A stretch of 64,000 nt of DNA from Hyposmocoma kahamanoa (Eukaryota > Arthropoda > Insecta > Lepidoptera > Cosmopterigidae). The stretch covers positions 24,136,077 through 24,200,076 of the forward strand of contig NW_020653854.1 of the NCBI RefSeq assembly GCF_003589595.1, given 5' to 3'. The notes beneath the pieces are model-generated. The model was given only the letters and a program-made list of their open reading frames with translations. It had not been told where the DNA came from and did not search any database. Below are positions 54,528-63,375 of this stretch, in pieces; the first letter of the stretch is position 1; each line of letters begins with the position of its first letter. The translations under genes were made by a program, and so were the position numbers.

Positions 54528-54903
54528 TCTTGTATTATATATTTCCAATTTATATGTCTCATTTTACTTTGTTATTATTATTTTGTCAAACTTAATTTAT
54601 CTTGCTGGACGTTTGGCTTGACCTGTAAGTCCACAAGAGTGTTATTATAAATAAATTAGTATATCGTGAGTGCAAGTTAGTATCTCCAAGTACGTGTCTT
54701 TACAATCTTCTTACTATAAAGCTTGCCATCGTGGTGCAAAGATTTGACAATCGTCGTAAGGTGCTCGCGCCAGACGTACAGGAAGGAAGGTACGGTACGT
54801 CGTCCATGGAGGCTTCTTTCGTGCACCCTAGATCACGTGCGTAAGTGACATAGAGTTGAATTTAAATCCTACGAGAGTTTACGCACAACGTCCGATTCGT
54901 ATC
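54528..54903. other. Stretch without recognisable gene
   Basis: Nothing recognised. Confidence 0.3.
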
Positions 54904-55089
54904 GGGGGCTACTCTCGATCTTCGTCGGACATCCGTCCGAAACAATTACTGTGAAATAAGTAATATTCGACAAAATTACAAGCCAAGTATCCAGTATGAA
55001 GCTTCATTCGCATCACGCGTCTTTTCATTTGGTCAAGTGTTGCTTATTTGGCAGTAATTGTTTCGGACGGAGATCGAGAGTAGACCCCC
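54904..55089. repeat. Foldback with GGGGG-CTACTCTCGATCT ends
   Basis: Left arm 54904-54951 and right arm 55052-55089 are complementary (CTACTCTCGATCT; CCGTCCGAAACAATTACTG) except for about 9 extra bases, near TCGGACATC, in the left arm. The outer flanks CCGATTCGTAT and CCGAATCCGAG are also partly inverted. Confidence 0.8.
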
Positions 55090-55134
55090 AGGCTCCGAAT
55101 CCGAGAAATGACGGTCCGAAATGTCACAGGGATC

Positions 55135-55322
55135 ATTTTTAACCGATTTCAAAAAAGGAGGAGGTTCTCAATTCGTCTGTATGTATATTACGCGATATAT
55201 TCTTTTTTGTTGGAAAGAAGGCACCTCAGATGTGGACCCATTTAAATTTCAAGAAAATATTCCACCTCTAAGGGTGGCAAACTAGGGGACGAATGACTTT
55301 TGAGGTCGGTTTTTTTAACCGG
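55135..55322 (+). repeat. rep-E half copy
   Basis: TTTTAACCGATTTCAAAAAAGG, GGAGGTTCTCAATTCGTCTG, ATTCCACCTCTAAGGGTGGC, TTTTGAGGTCGGTTTTTTTAA. Clean example of the short form. Confidence 0.85.
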
Positions 55323-55804
55323 AGGTTAGGTTATATCTCTAGGTGTACAAGCGATATTCGGATTTTCTTGGACACGAATCAGACTTAGCGCACAAGCGAC
55401 ATCCGAAATGGATCTGAGTTTTCTAGCTTTGTGTGGTCTTGGATCCAGAACGAATACAAATCGGACGTAGTGTACAAATGCGCTTTTGTCTGTACAGCAA
55501 CCTGAATTATACTGAAACTTGCCATGCGATAGTAACGCTCCGTCTTATTACGAGATAGTTATTCTACGACACTGTATCTCCGAGATCTCAATAAGTAAAT
55601 GCCCGCAAAATCTCAATAAACGAAATAGTTTTCGTTTGTACTAACAATAACAAACGGACGCATGATGTTAAAATTGTTAAATGAATCTTGGGTACATTCC
55701 AAACAGACTAAAGTCGCGTGTTTATCTTAAAATAGATAGCGGGATATTTCATCGGCTCTATATTGGTATACATCTGGTGAAAACAGCAATTTTTTTTATC
55801 TATA
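55323..55804. other. Stretch without recognisable gene
   Basis: Contains loosely repeated ACAAGCGATATTCGGA and ACAAGCGACATCCGAA. Confidence 0.35.
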
Positions 55805-56090
55805 ATAACTAAGTGACGGGACGAACAAGTCGTGCGCCTGATGATAAGCGACACGCCTGTCCATAACAGTTGTAGTACCAAAAAGAGCTTTGGATCACAA
55901 AGATCTAACGGGCACTTCTACTGCGCTCGACACCCTGAGACATATGTTGATAAGTCCCATGTCCCTGTAATTTCACGTATCCTTCAAAACCGGAACGCAG
56001 TAATGCTCACACTACTGCTTGGCGGCAGAAATAGGTAAGGTGGCAGTACTTCCCTAGACGAACTGTTTTACAAGGAGCTTTTAAATTCAC
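55805..56090 (+). repeat. rep-D copy, full length
   Basis: AAGTGACGGGACGAACAAG through GGTAAGGTGGCAGTACTTCC to TTTTACAAGGAGC. Confidence 0.88.
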
Positions 56091-56798
56091 ATAAAGTTTT
56101 TGAAGGTACGCAATCTCAGTTGACACTTAAAAAATTTTGACTAATTTTTTAAACAATGTAATTCCGCTCTACATTGGTACACCCAGCGAAAACCCAATCA
56201 GGGTCTGACGATTTTCTGCATAGAGAGACGACTTAATTTTAATACACTAAAGTTACCTCAGACGACTTAATTGTTATACAACAACGATTACAAAGCCTGA
56301 CATAGCTTTAATGTGGATATGTTAACAAGGATTTATTTAACTTCCGTGTTAAGACACTGTTAAAACCTTAGTCACGAAACTGTCTTCACAATTTGTGCGA
56401 TCAATTATTGTCACATTTAATTTTCCGTCACCAAAAAACCTTACTGCCGTGTCCGAGTACTTTTGTGGAAGAAAAGTGCGCATTTGACCTCCAACTCACC
56501 CTGTTTAGGAAATATGTCTACAGGCAAGAAATTTGCTTTCAGAAGCGTGGAGTGTCGTTAGAGAACGTTTCTCTACTAATCATCGTATTTCAATTGAGAG
56601 GATGGTTTCTCAATACCCCAGCTCGGGATCCAGTATTGCGTAAATTGGAATGTGTTCTTTGATCAAATAAAAATAAGGTACTTAATTAATATTTTTTGCT
56701 GCTATAGATCAGAATAGGTTTTGGTGGTTTCCTTTATTAGAATATAATATTAGAATATGGTCTGCTTTAATATTAGACATAACTAGTTGATGACTAAT
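56091..56798. other. Stretch without recognisable gene
   Basis: A plus frame at 56393-56662 (89 codons) contains HQKTLLPCPSTFVEEKCAFD and is not AT-driven; unrecognised. Confidence 0.3.
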
Positions 56799-56950
56799 AC
56801 CCTCTCAGTCAGCCGCAGCCGTGACCATGAGACTTGTTAAGAGCTCGAAACGTTGGTTTATTTGAAAACAACAAATATAACCGATTTAGAACCGAAAATA
56901 TAAATTCATTTTCAATCTACAGCAATCACGAAAACCTAAAAAACGCGATG
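56799..56950 (+). repeat. rep-F diverged arm
   Basis: GCCGTGACCATGAGACTTG, AGCTCGAAACGTTGGTTTAT and GATTTAGAACCGAAAATATA. Confidence 0.65.
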
Positions 56951-56984
56951 TAATATTTCATGATTTATCTTTTTTTTATAATAA

Positions 56985-57228
56985 CAAGTGACGGGATGAT
57001 AAAGTCGCGGGCCTGGTGGTAAGCGACACGTCTCTTCGTAACAGTTGCAACTGTTACGAAGTCACTTAGATCTTTAAACCGCAAAGACCCTCCGGGCATT
57101 GCCACTGGGCCCGTCACCTTGAGACATATGTTGACAAGAAACCCTTCAAAACCGAAACGCAGTAATGCTCACATTACTGCTTGCCGGCAGAAATAGGTAA
57201 GGTGACAGTACTGCCCTGGACGCCAAGC
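56985..57228 (+). repeat. rep-D copy
   Basis: CAAGTGACGGGATGATAAAG to GGTAAGGTGACAGTACTGCC. The outer end is cut off by the adjoining LINE piece. Confidence 0.83.
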
Positions 57229-57375
57229 TCCTCCAAGAATCTCAGCACCTTCCTAGGTTTGCTGAAGACTTCTGGGAGCGACCTCGGCACTCCAAAATTC
57301 GCCTTGTAGATAGCAATGCCGGAGACTTGCAGTAGGATGTGCGCAGCCATTTCCTTTGCCTCTATATGGGCTGTC
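57229..57375 (-). pseudogene. R1/I-like LINE ORF2 C-terminal fragment
   Basis: The minus-strand frame KEMAAHILLQVSGIAIYKA then GVPRSLPEVFSKPRKVLRF and LEELG is the typical end of RNase H-bearing R1/I-group LINEs (E-T-x-x-H-x-L-x-x-C, here with Q-V replacing the Cys). It corresponds to the part of the 15.4-16.0 kb copy after its zinc-binding residues. Its 3' end is cut by rep-D. Confidence 0.68.
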
Positions 57376-57749
57376 CGTGATACCTAGATTGAAAATGTGT
57401 TTATTTTACGGACCATAACCCGTTAGAGCGTCACTTAGAGTGCATGGCCATAACCAATAAAAAAGTTTCTCAGCTATCATTCAAGATGTAAAAGTACTGC
57501 ATTGAAAATACGATCGTTTGAAAATTTGAATAATGCTGAAGAACCATATTAAAGAATCGAGTCATACTAATATATTACAGGAAGGAGTAATAAATACAAT
57601 AACAAATTAATTTTTCCCAAGGACGCAGATGCGTTTAATGATTATAACCTACATGTATTGAATAGAATTTACGAGCGGGTCTCAACGACCTGGTATATAA
57701 GTGTGTTAGTCTTTGTAAACAATTTTTGTGTTTGTGTTGTGAAACAAGC
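57376..57749. other. Stretch before the Transib insertion
   Basis: No gene recognised. Confidence 0.35.
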
Positions 57750-57754
57750 GATCG
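57750..57754. repeat. Transib target-site duplication, left (GATCG)
   Basis: Identical to 60440-60444. Five base pairs fits the Transib/RAG integration signature. Confidence 0.93.
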
Positions 57755-57790
57755 CACAGTGGAGTATTTGACTTAAAAATCCGGTCAAAA
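57755..57790 (+). repeat. Transib left terminal inverted repeat
   Basis: Opens with CACAGTG, identical to the consensus heptamer of vertebrate recombination signals. An A-rich TAAAAATCC lies 12 bases after the heptamer and TCAAAAGTC lies 23 bases after; both match the RSS nonamer ACAAAAACC at six of nine positions. The transposase is expected to bind and nick here. Confidence 0.93.
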
Positions 57791-58020
57791 GTCGAAAAAT
57801 TTTTTTTTAACAAAAGAGGCCCTAACTACATTGTTTGTACGCCTCACTACATGGGTTATCATACACCGGTTCCAAAATTGACCTCAAGCCCGCCCGCTCG
57901 GGGTACAGGTCGTCGGAATCTAGTCGATGTTGAATGCGCACGTCTTTGTTCTCGATACGCACTTAATTTCTATTACTTTACATTTTGAGTTTTGTGTAGT
58001 GATTTTTGAGAAGATTTTCA

Positions 58021-58039
58021 ATGGATACTGAGGCTCAGG
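58021..58039 (+). other. Predicted transposase exon 1
   Basis: ATGGATACTGAGGCTCAGG encodes MDTEAQ plus one base and ends at a consensus donor (CAGG|GTATGT). Joining to the acceptor at 58345 keeps the reading frame of the long exon. The alternative is an unspliced start at the ATG at 58327 inside TTAAGATGG, which lies before the acceptor. Confidence 0.55.
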
Positions 58040-58345
58040 GTATGTACTACATTTTGATACCAAATGATGTTCGTTTTTCTATATGTATAATTTATTTTTT
58101 ATGAGCTACACTAAAGTATAAATACTTTTGACGAAATTGTTTAGAACATAAGTGTTTTTGTTGTTGTTCCGGGCAAGATCGGGCAAATAGACTTTTAATA
58201 ATATTAACTATGCATCTTAATAATGCTTTCCATACAAAAATATCTCACCCATCTTGCCACCATTTTTTTTTATAACTGTTCATCTTACGTAGGTAGTTTT
58301 TCGTTATACTTGCTCATTAACTTAAGATGGTGTTTTTTGTTTTAG
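58040..58345 (+). other. Predicted 306-bp intron in the transposase
   Basis: Begins GTATGT and ends with the pyrimidine-rich TTTTTTGTTTTAG. It carries GGGCAAGATCGGGCAAATAG near 58173 and CTCACCCATCTTGCC near 58244, a small inverted pair. No stop-free frame crosses the intron. Confidence 0.5.
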
Positions 58346-58884
58346 GTTCGACCTCAAAAAATATCCAAATGTCTCGAAGATCATTGTACATGATTTTCAA
58401 AGACAGCAGTAAACGAAAACTGGATCAAAAGTTATTGGGCATGGAACAGAAACTACTGGAATTAACGAAATGTCCAGAAAATGAGTTCCAAACTTTAAGG
58501 AATGATCTGAAACATTTTAGGTCAGATTTAAAGCAAAGATGGAGCTTAGCCAATAACACAGAAGCCCGTTTTTTAATAAAAAATAAAAAATGGTTAGATG
58601 CTTCCATAACATTGCATAGCTGGTCAAAAATATCTTCGTCAAAACCAGGACGACCAAACAAGGCGTTCCAGGAATTAACTGATCGCAGCAAGAAACGCAA
58701 AGCAAAAGAACGTCGAGAGCAGGTGCCTGTCGAAGAGCTGACATATGCTGCCCGAGTCAGTCAACGAAAATTAGGAAACGTCGAAGCATCGAACATTATA
58801 AAAGACGTCACTGCCACTCCCACAAGGGCGAAAAAGTTTAAAAAAGCGCTTTTCGGGGCTCAACAAATGTCTGTAAAGAAACAT
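58346..58884 (+). pseudogene. Transposase segment 1: N-terminal DNA-binding part
   Basis: Highly charged and helical (KLLGMEQKLLELTKCPENEF, LRNDLKHFRSDLKQRWSLAN). A Gly-Arg-Pro element SKPGRPNKAF follows, reminiscent of the G-G-R-P hook in the nonamer-binding region of RAG1, and then the Transib-typical ELTYAARVSQRKLGN and IIKDVTATPTRAKKF. It ends at the TGA codon 58885-58887; the frame continues open beyond that stop. Confidence 0.82.
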
Positions 58885-58887
58885 TGA

Positions 58888-59124
58888 GATTCAGAAGCTT
58901 TGTCCCTCTTCATTGAGTGTGATTTTACCAAAAGACAATACGAAATATTACACGAGTCGAATAAGAGTATCTATCCATGTTATTCGCTAGTCAAAGCAGC
59001 GAAAAAGGATTGTTATCCGAGGGAAGAATCAATGCGTGAAACAGAAACTTGTGCAGAAGTTTATCTCCAAGATTTATTAAATCACACGGTTTCTAGACTG
59101 ACAATATCTAGAAGATGTATTTGA
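58888..59124 (+). pseudogene. Transposase segment 2: linker after the in-frame stop
   Basis: Same frame as segment 1. DSEALSLFIECDFTKRQYEI and IYPCYSLVKAAKKDCYP match the E-A-L-x-L-x-x-x-x-x-L-x-x-x-Q-Y and I-Y-P-x-Y blocks of Transib proteins. YLQDLLNHTVSRL closes it before a shift into the next frame. Confidence 0.8.
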
Positions 59125-59809
59125 AACCTGTACTTCAGAAGAATTACAAGATATGGAACTTATAACGAAGTGGGGTTGCGATGGTAGTCAACAGAGTCAA
59201 TTCCAGCAAAAGTTTGAAAACGATTCAGAAGATGATTCCAATATATTTGAAAGTTCATTGGTTCCTATACGATTACAATCAAATATCGGAGACCAAAAGA
59301 AAATTTTATGGCAGAACCCAACACCGTCATCGCCGCGGTTCTGTCGGCCAATTCGAATAAGGTTCCTTCATGAAACTGCAAGTATTATAAAAAATGAAAT
59401 AAAATATGTAGAGGACCAAATAAAACAATTGACAAAGACACAAGTATCAAATTCTACTGGAGTGATGTATGTTCGACATACCTTGGTTCCAACCATGGTA
59501 GATGCAAAGGTGTGCAATGCGGCCACGGGTACAACGTCGACCATGAGATGCTACATATGTGGAAAAACATCAAAAGAGTTTAACGATTTTAAAACAACCA
59601 AGACGGAAAATCCTGAAGCACTTAAATTCGGGCTTTCAACTTTACATGCGAGAATCCGATTATTTGAGACACTCCTGCACATAGCCTATAAAATGCCTTT
59701 TAAAAAATGGCAAGCTAGGGGTGAAGATGAAAAAAATATTGTCAAAGAAACGAAAAAACGAATTCTAAAACATTTCAAACAGAAAATGGGATTGATTGTA
59801 GATGTCTAA
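59102..59809 (+). pseudogene. Transposase segment 3: both catalytic aspartates and C-x2-C
   Basis: The frame opens at 59102 (LEDVFETCTSEELQDME). KWGCDGS places the first catalytic Asp at 59180-59182, equivalent to RAG1 D600. SPRFCRPIRIRFLHETAS and a charged helix follow. MVDAKVCNAATG places the second Asp at 59501-59503 (RAG1 D708). RCYICGK supplies the zinc cysteines (RAG1 C727/C730). FGLSTLHARIRLFETLLHIA and FKKWQARG are Transib hallmarks. Ends ...KQKMGLIVDV at a stop caused by a shift. Confidence 0.9.
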
Positions 59810-60236
59810 AGCCGGCTTTGGAAATTCAAACTCGGGAAATACAGCCAGAAGGTTTTTCAGTGATCCTGAAACAGCTTCTGAAATCACAGGCATCGACATA
59901 GGCCTCATCCAGAAGTTTAAAGTAATATTAGAAGCTATTTTCTCTGGCCATGAAATCGATGAAACCAAGTTTGCAAATTTTGCCCAAGAGACCGCGGAAC
60001 TGTATGTGAAATTATATGGTTGGCATCCAATGACACCCGCATTACACAAAATCCTCATACATGGTAATACTATTATCAAGCATGCCCTTCTACCTATCGG
60101 ACAACTCTCTGAGGAGGCTGCTGAAGCCAGGAACAAACATTTTCGGTCACCCTTTTTTACCAGAAACTGTAAAACTGTTTGTGCAAGTGGATCCTTAAAA
60201 GTTCAAGAGTTGAATGTGGAAAATTGTGGGTGTTGA
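59802..60236 (+). pseudogene. Transposase segment 4: H-x4-H and catalytic glutamate
   Basis: The +1 frame relative to segment 3, overlapping it by eight bases. GFGNSNSGNTARRFFSDPE leads into helices. HKILIH (His codons at 60045-60047 and 60060-60062) matches RAG1 H937/H942. LLPIGQLSEEAAEARNKHFR aligns with the RAG1 region around E962; the Glu at 60123-60125 (A-E-A-R-N-K) is the best match. Residues after KHFRS do not follow the expected pattern, suggesting a further shift or deletion. Confidence 0.9.
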
Positions 60237-60290
60237 AATAATTTTTTGTAGTGAAGCCTTGTATCATGTGTATGTATTACTATTTTTGGC

Positions 60291-60296
60291 AATAAA
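60291..60296 (+). promoter_or_regulatory. Polyadenylation signal AATAAA of the transposase gene
   Basis: AATAAA about 55 bp after the last stop, inside the element and followed by T-rich sequence. Confidence 0.6.
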
Positions 60297-60403
60297 TATT
60301 AAATATTTCTTTTTTTTCACCCTGTATTATTACAGTAAATTAACTATATAGTATTGAAAACAGAATTTTAAATGATCTCAAATAAAAAAATGGCAACAAA
60401 TAA

Positions 60404-60439
60404 TTTTGACCGCATTTTGAGGTCAAATACTCCACTGTG
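60404..60439 (-). repeat. Transib right terminal inverted repeat
   Basis: Read inward from the end: CACAGTGGAGTATTTGACC, then TCAAAATGC after 12 bases and TCAAAATTA after 23 bases. It shares 33 of 36 positions with the left end. The GCGGTCAAAA / CCGGTCAAAA block at positions 27-36 is conserved between the ends. Confidence 0.93.
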
Positions 60440-60444
60440 GATCG
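60440..60444. repeat. Transib target-site duplication, right (GATCG)
   Basis: Identical to 57750-57754. Confidence 0.93.
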
Positions 60445-61761
60445 TTCAGCTTGTAATATACGTTTTTGTGTTAATACGTCAAGTCGAGTTGAACGCCCCG
60501 CTACTGCAGCAAAAGGGTTCGACGGAACTACTTTAGTGACAATAGTGAACATTTGAAAACTACGATCGTCATTTCGGTTAGATATCGTAACGAATACAAT
60601 ACAATCGTAACGTAACCATTTCTATATTCAACTTGTAAACGCGATTATCGCCTTAAAAGGAAACAGGCAAGATAAAGCAGTACATGGAAATTTAGTAATT
60701 CGTGATGATAAAGAAATTTCAAGGTCATTGACTGGTTCGTAAGTATTGTTAAACAATGAATGAAGACGAGAAAGGAATTGCAATAACAGTCCCTAGGGAA
60801 GTAACATATAACAAACACCGGAAACATAAAGCTATTTAGCTGGCCCATTTGTGTCGCGATAAATTACACTGGTCTAATAATAGAGGGCGCTATGCGGGGG
60901 AAAATAGAACGCGAAATGTGGGCCGCAGTCGCGCGCGCACATCCACTGCTGTTGTGATATGTTTTTGCTTGACGTGACAAATACATTTCATCGTGTTAAT
61001 ATACATATTATAATGACAAGCCCGTATGTGTCACACGCAAATTAGTTCAAGTCTAATTAATAATTTCGAAGAAAATTCCAACAAACACAAGACTGTTTTG
61101 AATACGAAGAACAAGTTACGGCTTAACGGTGCTCCTTCAGGTAGTATAACAAAACTCCCTATCACATCATAGTAACAGTTATAAAATATTGTCATCAAGA
61201 ATGTTTTATAATTAGCAGAATAAAATTTCAAGTAAATACACTTACATTAAAAATAAAATTGTTATATTTTTAAATACATTGCTGTAGTAAAATAATTGCT
61301 AGTTACACGTCAAAAATATAGACCAACATGATGACAACATATAAATATTACTTCCAGGATTTCAGGGAGAGACATTATTCACTTTGTGTGTTATTTACTT
61401 CAAATTTACGTAAATATATTTGCCTATATTACTCTTTAAACTAATAGCTTATATAACCTACCAACCAGTGTTGCCAGATGATTACATTTTTCGAATTTTT
61501 CGTAACATTTGACCCTCTCGCGTAAGTTTCGTTTTTAAGGCAATTTTATCGCGTATCTTTCGAAAAATAACTTTTTTTTTTAATTCAACTACATCTGTTA
61601 TTATAAATTATGTAATATAGTTTACGATCGCAACCATATTACACAATAAAGATTAGCGATGGCGCAAACAACTTGAAATCTGCTTATTATTGCTTAGAAC
61701 CTATATCTTGAGATAAATATGTATCATTAACAGATACTTAGACTTTTTGTTTTTTTTTTCA
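60445..61761. other. Stretch without recognisable gene
   Basis: A GC-rich spot GGGCCGCAGTCGCGCGCGCA lies near 60919. Frames are short and motif-free. Confidence 0.35.
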
Positions 61762-61982
61762 TAATACTAAGTGACGGGGCGAACAAGTCGTGCACCTGGT
61801 GGTAAGCGTAACGCCTGTCTGTAACCACCTACAGAGATCACTCTGAGACATAAGTTGACAAGTCCCTGTAATTTCACCTGCACCCTTACCCTTCATAATG
61901 CTGTACAGTAATGCTGACATTGTTTCGCGGTAGAAATGGGTAACCGAACCCTTTCACAAGGAACTCTATTGCTTCTAAAAAA
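61762..61982 (+). repeat. rep-D copy, shortened
   Basis: CTAAGTGACGGGGCGAACAAG, GACAAGTCCCTGTAATTTCAC and CCCTTTCACAAGGAACTC. The middle and the GCAGTACTTCC end are reduced. Confidence 0.8.
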
Positions 61983-62104
61983 GTTTTTAAATTTAATTTT
62001 AATTTAATTTAGATCTTTTGGGTGTATATAGTTCAATAATGTCAAATGTATTTTTTCACTATTTAAATGTTTTTCCTTTATAAACAATTAATCTTAGTAA
62101 TACC

Positions 62105-62280
62105 TTAAGATTGTCATGTGTCATTTCCAAGGGTGAGAGCCTGGTGACTTGTAGTACAGGCGTTAAGCCTTTAACAAGCACCAGCGCCCAAAAATAAGTT
62201 ATTGCATGTATCTTAAATTACTAAGAACTATATGTACGTATTTTTGTGGATGAATAAACGTTATTATTATTATTATTCTA
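62105..62280 (+). repeat. LINE 3' end with ATT tail
   Basis: GGTGAGAGCCTGGTGACTTG, CAAGCACCAGCGCCC and GGATGAATAAACG followed by TTATTATTATTATTATT. The GAATAAACG(TTA)n ending is that of many insect LINE 3' UTRs. The coding part is absent. Confidence 0.6.
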
Positions 62281-62896
62281 AAATGTAACTTTTGCAGCAG
62301 AAATGTAACTTTTCAGGTAATGAAACGTAATTTTCGACTCAGTGAGCCTGGCAACACTGCTACCAACTTGTATTGGAGGTATAATACACATAAACATGGT
62401 TGTTCAAAATCTATCGGACGGAATATCGGTTTTTCGACATTAAAAAAATACATAGACATTAAAATAATACAACTTTTTTTTTAATTCATAATGGAAACAG
62501 AAGATATTGGTAGTTTGACTAAACTTCCCTCGATAAATAAAATCACAAAATTCCGCAAAAATTTAATTAATAAACTATTTTTACCTCACTAGCTCGGAAA
62601 GGCTTTCTTTCTCATTAGGAATCTGCGCGCAAAAAGGTTTTTGAAATTCGAACTTGACGATGGACTGTGGGCGCTGAACTCTTTCAATAAAAAAGAACAT
62701 GAGACGTTCAACTACGCGATTTTTACATTATTTGTGTAATATAAACCCACTGATATATTTTATTCTGAACTGATGTATCAGGCAGGTGCATTCGATTTTT
62801 TTTTGAGATTATGCAATGACATTTGGTCTTCCGTGTTCCGTAATAAATACGACAGGGGACTACGAGCTTATTTTACATTGAGAGTATATATCCGCC
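62281..62896. other. Stretch without recognisable gene
   Basis: Nothing recognised apart from A/T runs. Confidence 0.35.
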
Positions 62897-63375
62897 ACCA
62901 TTACTTGAAAGGGCGCTTGTGATAAAACTCAAAATCGAGAAAATAATGTTTAAAACAATGATTAGTTTCATTACTTTTAGATATTTACTTTTATCTTGTC
63001 TTCATACCTTATCCACCTAGGAAATTATAACTTTTTTTTTTTTATAAAAAGAACGTCCTCACAAGTTCGTGGACTTACATCTATTTTATTGAAATCAGTT
63101 ACCGCAAAGTACGCGAAACCGGATTCCTTACACCCTTAGAGGTACAATATTTTCTTCAAATTGAAATGGGACCAATACTGAGGCTGAGAACAAAAAACGA
63201 TTCACCAAAACCGGTTCACAAAAATCGCGTAACATACATAAAAGATACAGTCGAATTGAGAAGCTCCTCCTTTTTGAAGTCGGTTAAAAAATCGCCATTT
63301 TTTCTAATCGCTGCAGTATGTATAATGAATTGTTTGAAAAAAATTTCAACTAATGGCGACAGATTTTATTTCTAA
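62897..63375. repeat. rep-H with nested rep-E (second composite)
   Basis: Left rep-H end CCATTACTTGAAAGGGCGC followed by GATAAAACTCAAAATCGAG. The rep-E half runs 63050-63295 (TTCGTGGACTTACATCTATT to TCCTCCTTTTTGAAGTCGG). The right rep-H end is TTTCAACTAATGGCGACAG at about 63345-63362. Same nesting order as 28.75-30.0 kb. Confidence 0.7.

Larger units (their letters stand above)
58021..60236 (+). pseudogene. Transib transposase, near full-length but disrupted
   Basis: A RAG1-core-like DDE recombinase of about 640 residues if read through the breaks, the usual size for Transib. Order: N-terminal helical and DNA-binding part, linker, first catalytic Asp, second Asp, C-x2-C, H-x4-H, catalytic Glu. 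Defects: in-frame TGA at 58885-58887, a frame change at about 59099-59110, another at about 59795-59810, and a divergent C-terminus after about 60145. Each segment is described separately. All key residues survive, so decay is recent or the residues are retained by chance. Confidence 0.9.
57755..60439 (+). mobile_element. Full-length Transib DNA transposon (2685 bp)
   Basis: Bounded by 36-bp terminal inverted repeats (three mismatches) that start CACAGTGGAGTATTTGAC. Flanked by GATCG on both sides (57750-57754, 60440-60444), the 5-bp duplication expected of Transib. Contains one transposase gene of the RAG1 core type in plus orientation, a predicted intron and a polyadenylation signal. Transib elements move by DDE cut-and-paste transposition and are the accepted relatives of the RAG1 recombinase. 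Intact ends and target duplication show that it has stayed put since insertion; the broken frame shows it cannot supply its own enzyme. Confidence 0.95.

Noticed and set aside
54355..54530. Exon of a known gene
   Set aside because: The peptide looks protein-like, but no family was recognised and the donor site is weak; left as an unrecognised frame.
59765..60136. 123-codon minus-strand frame
   Set aside because: It is the antisense shadow of Transib transposase segments 3 and 4, which carry the conserved motifs.
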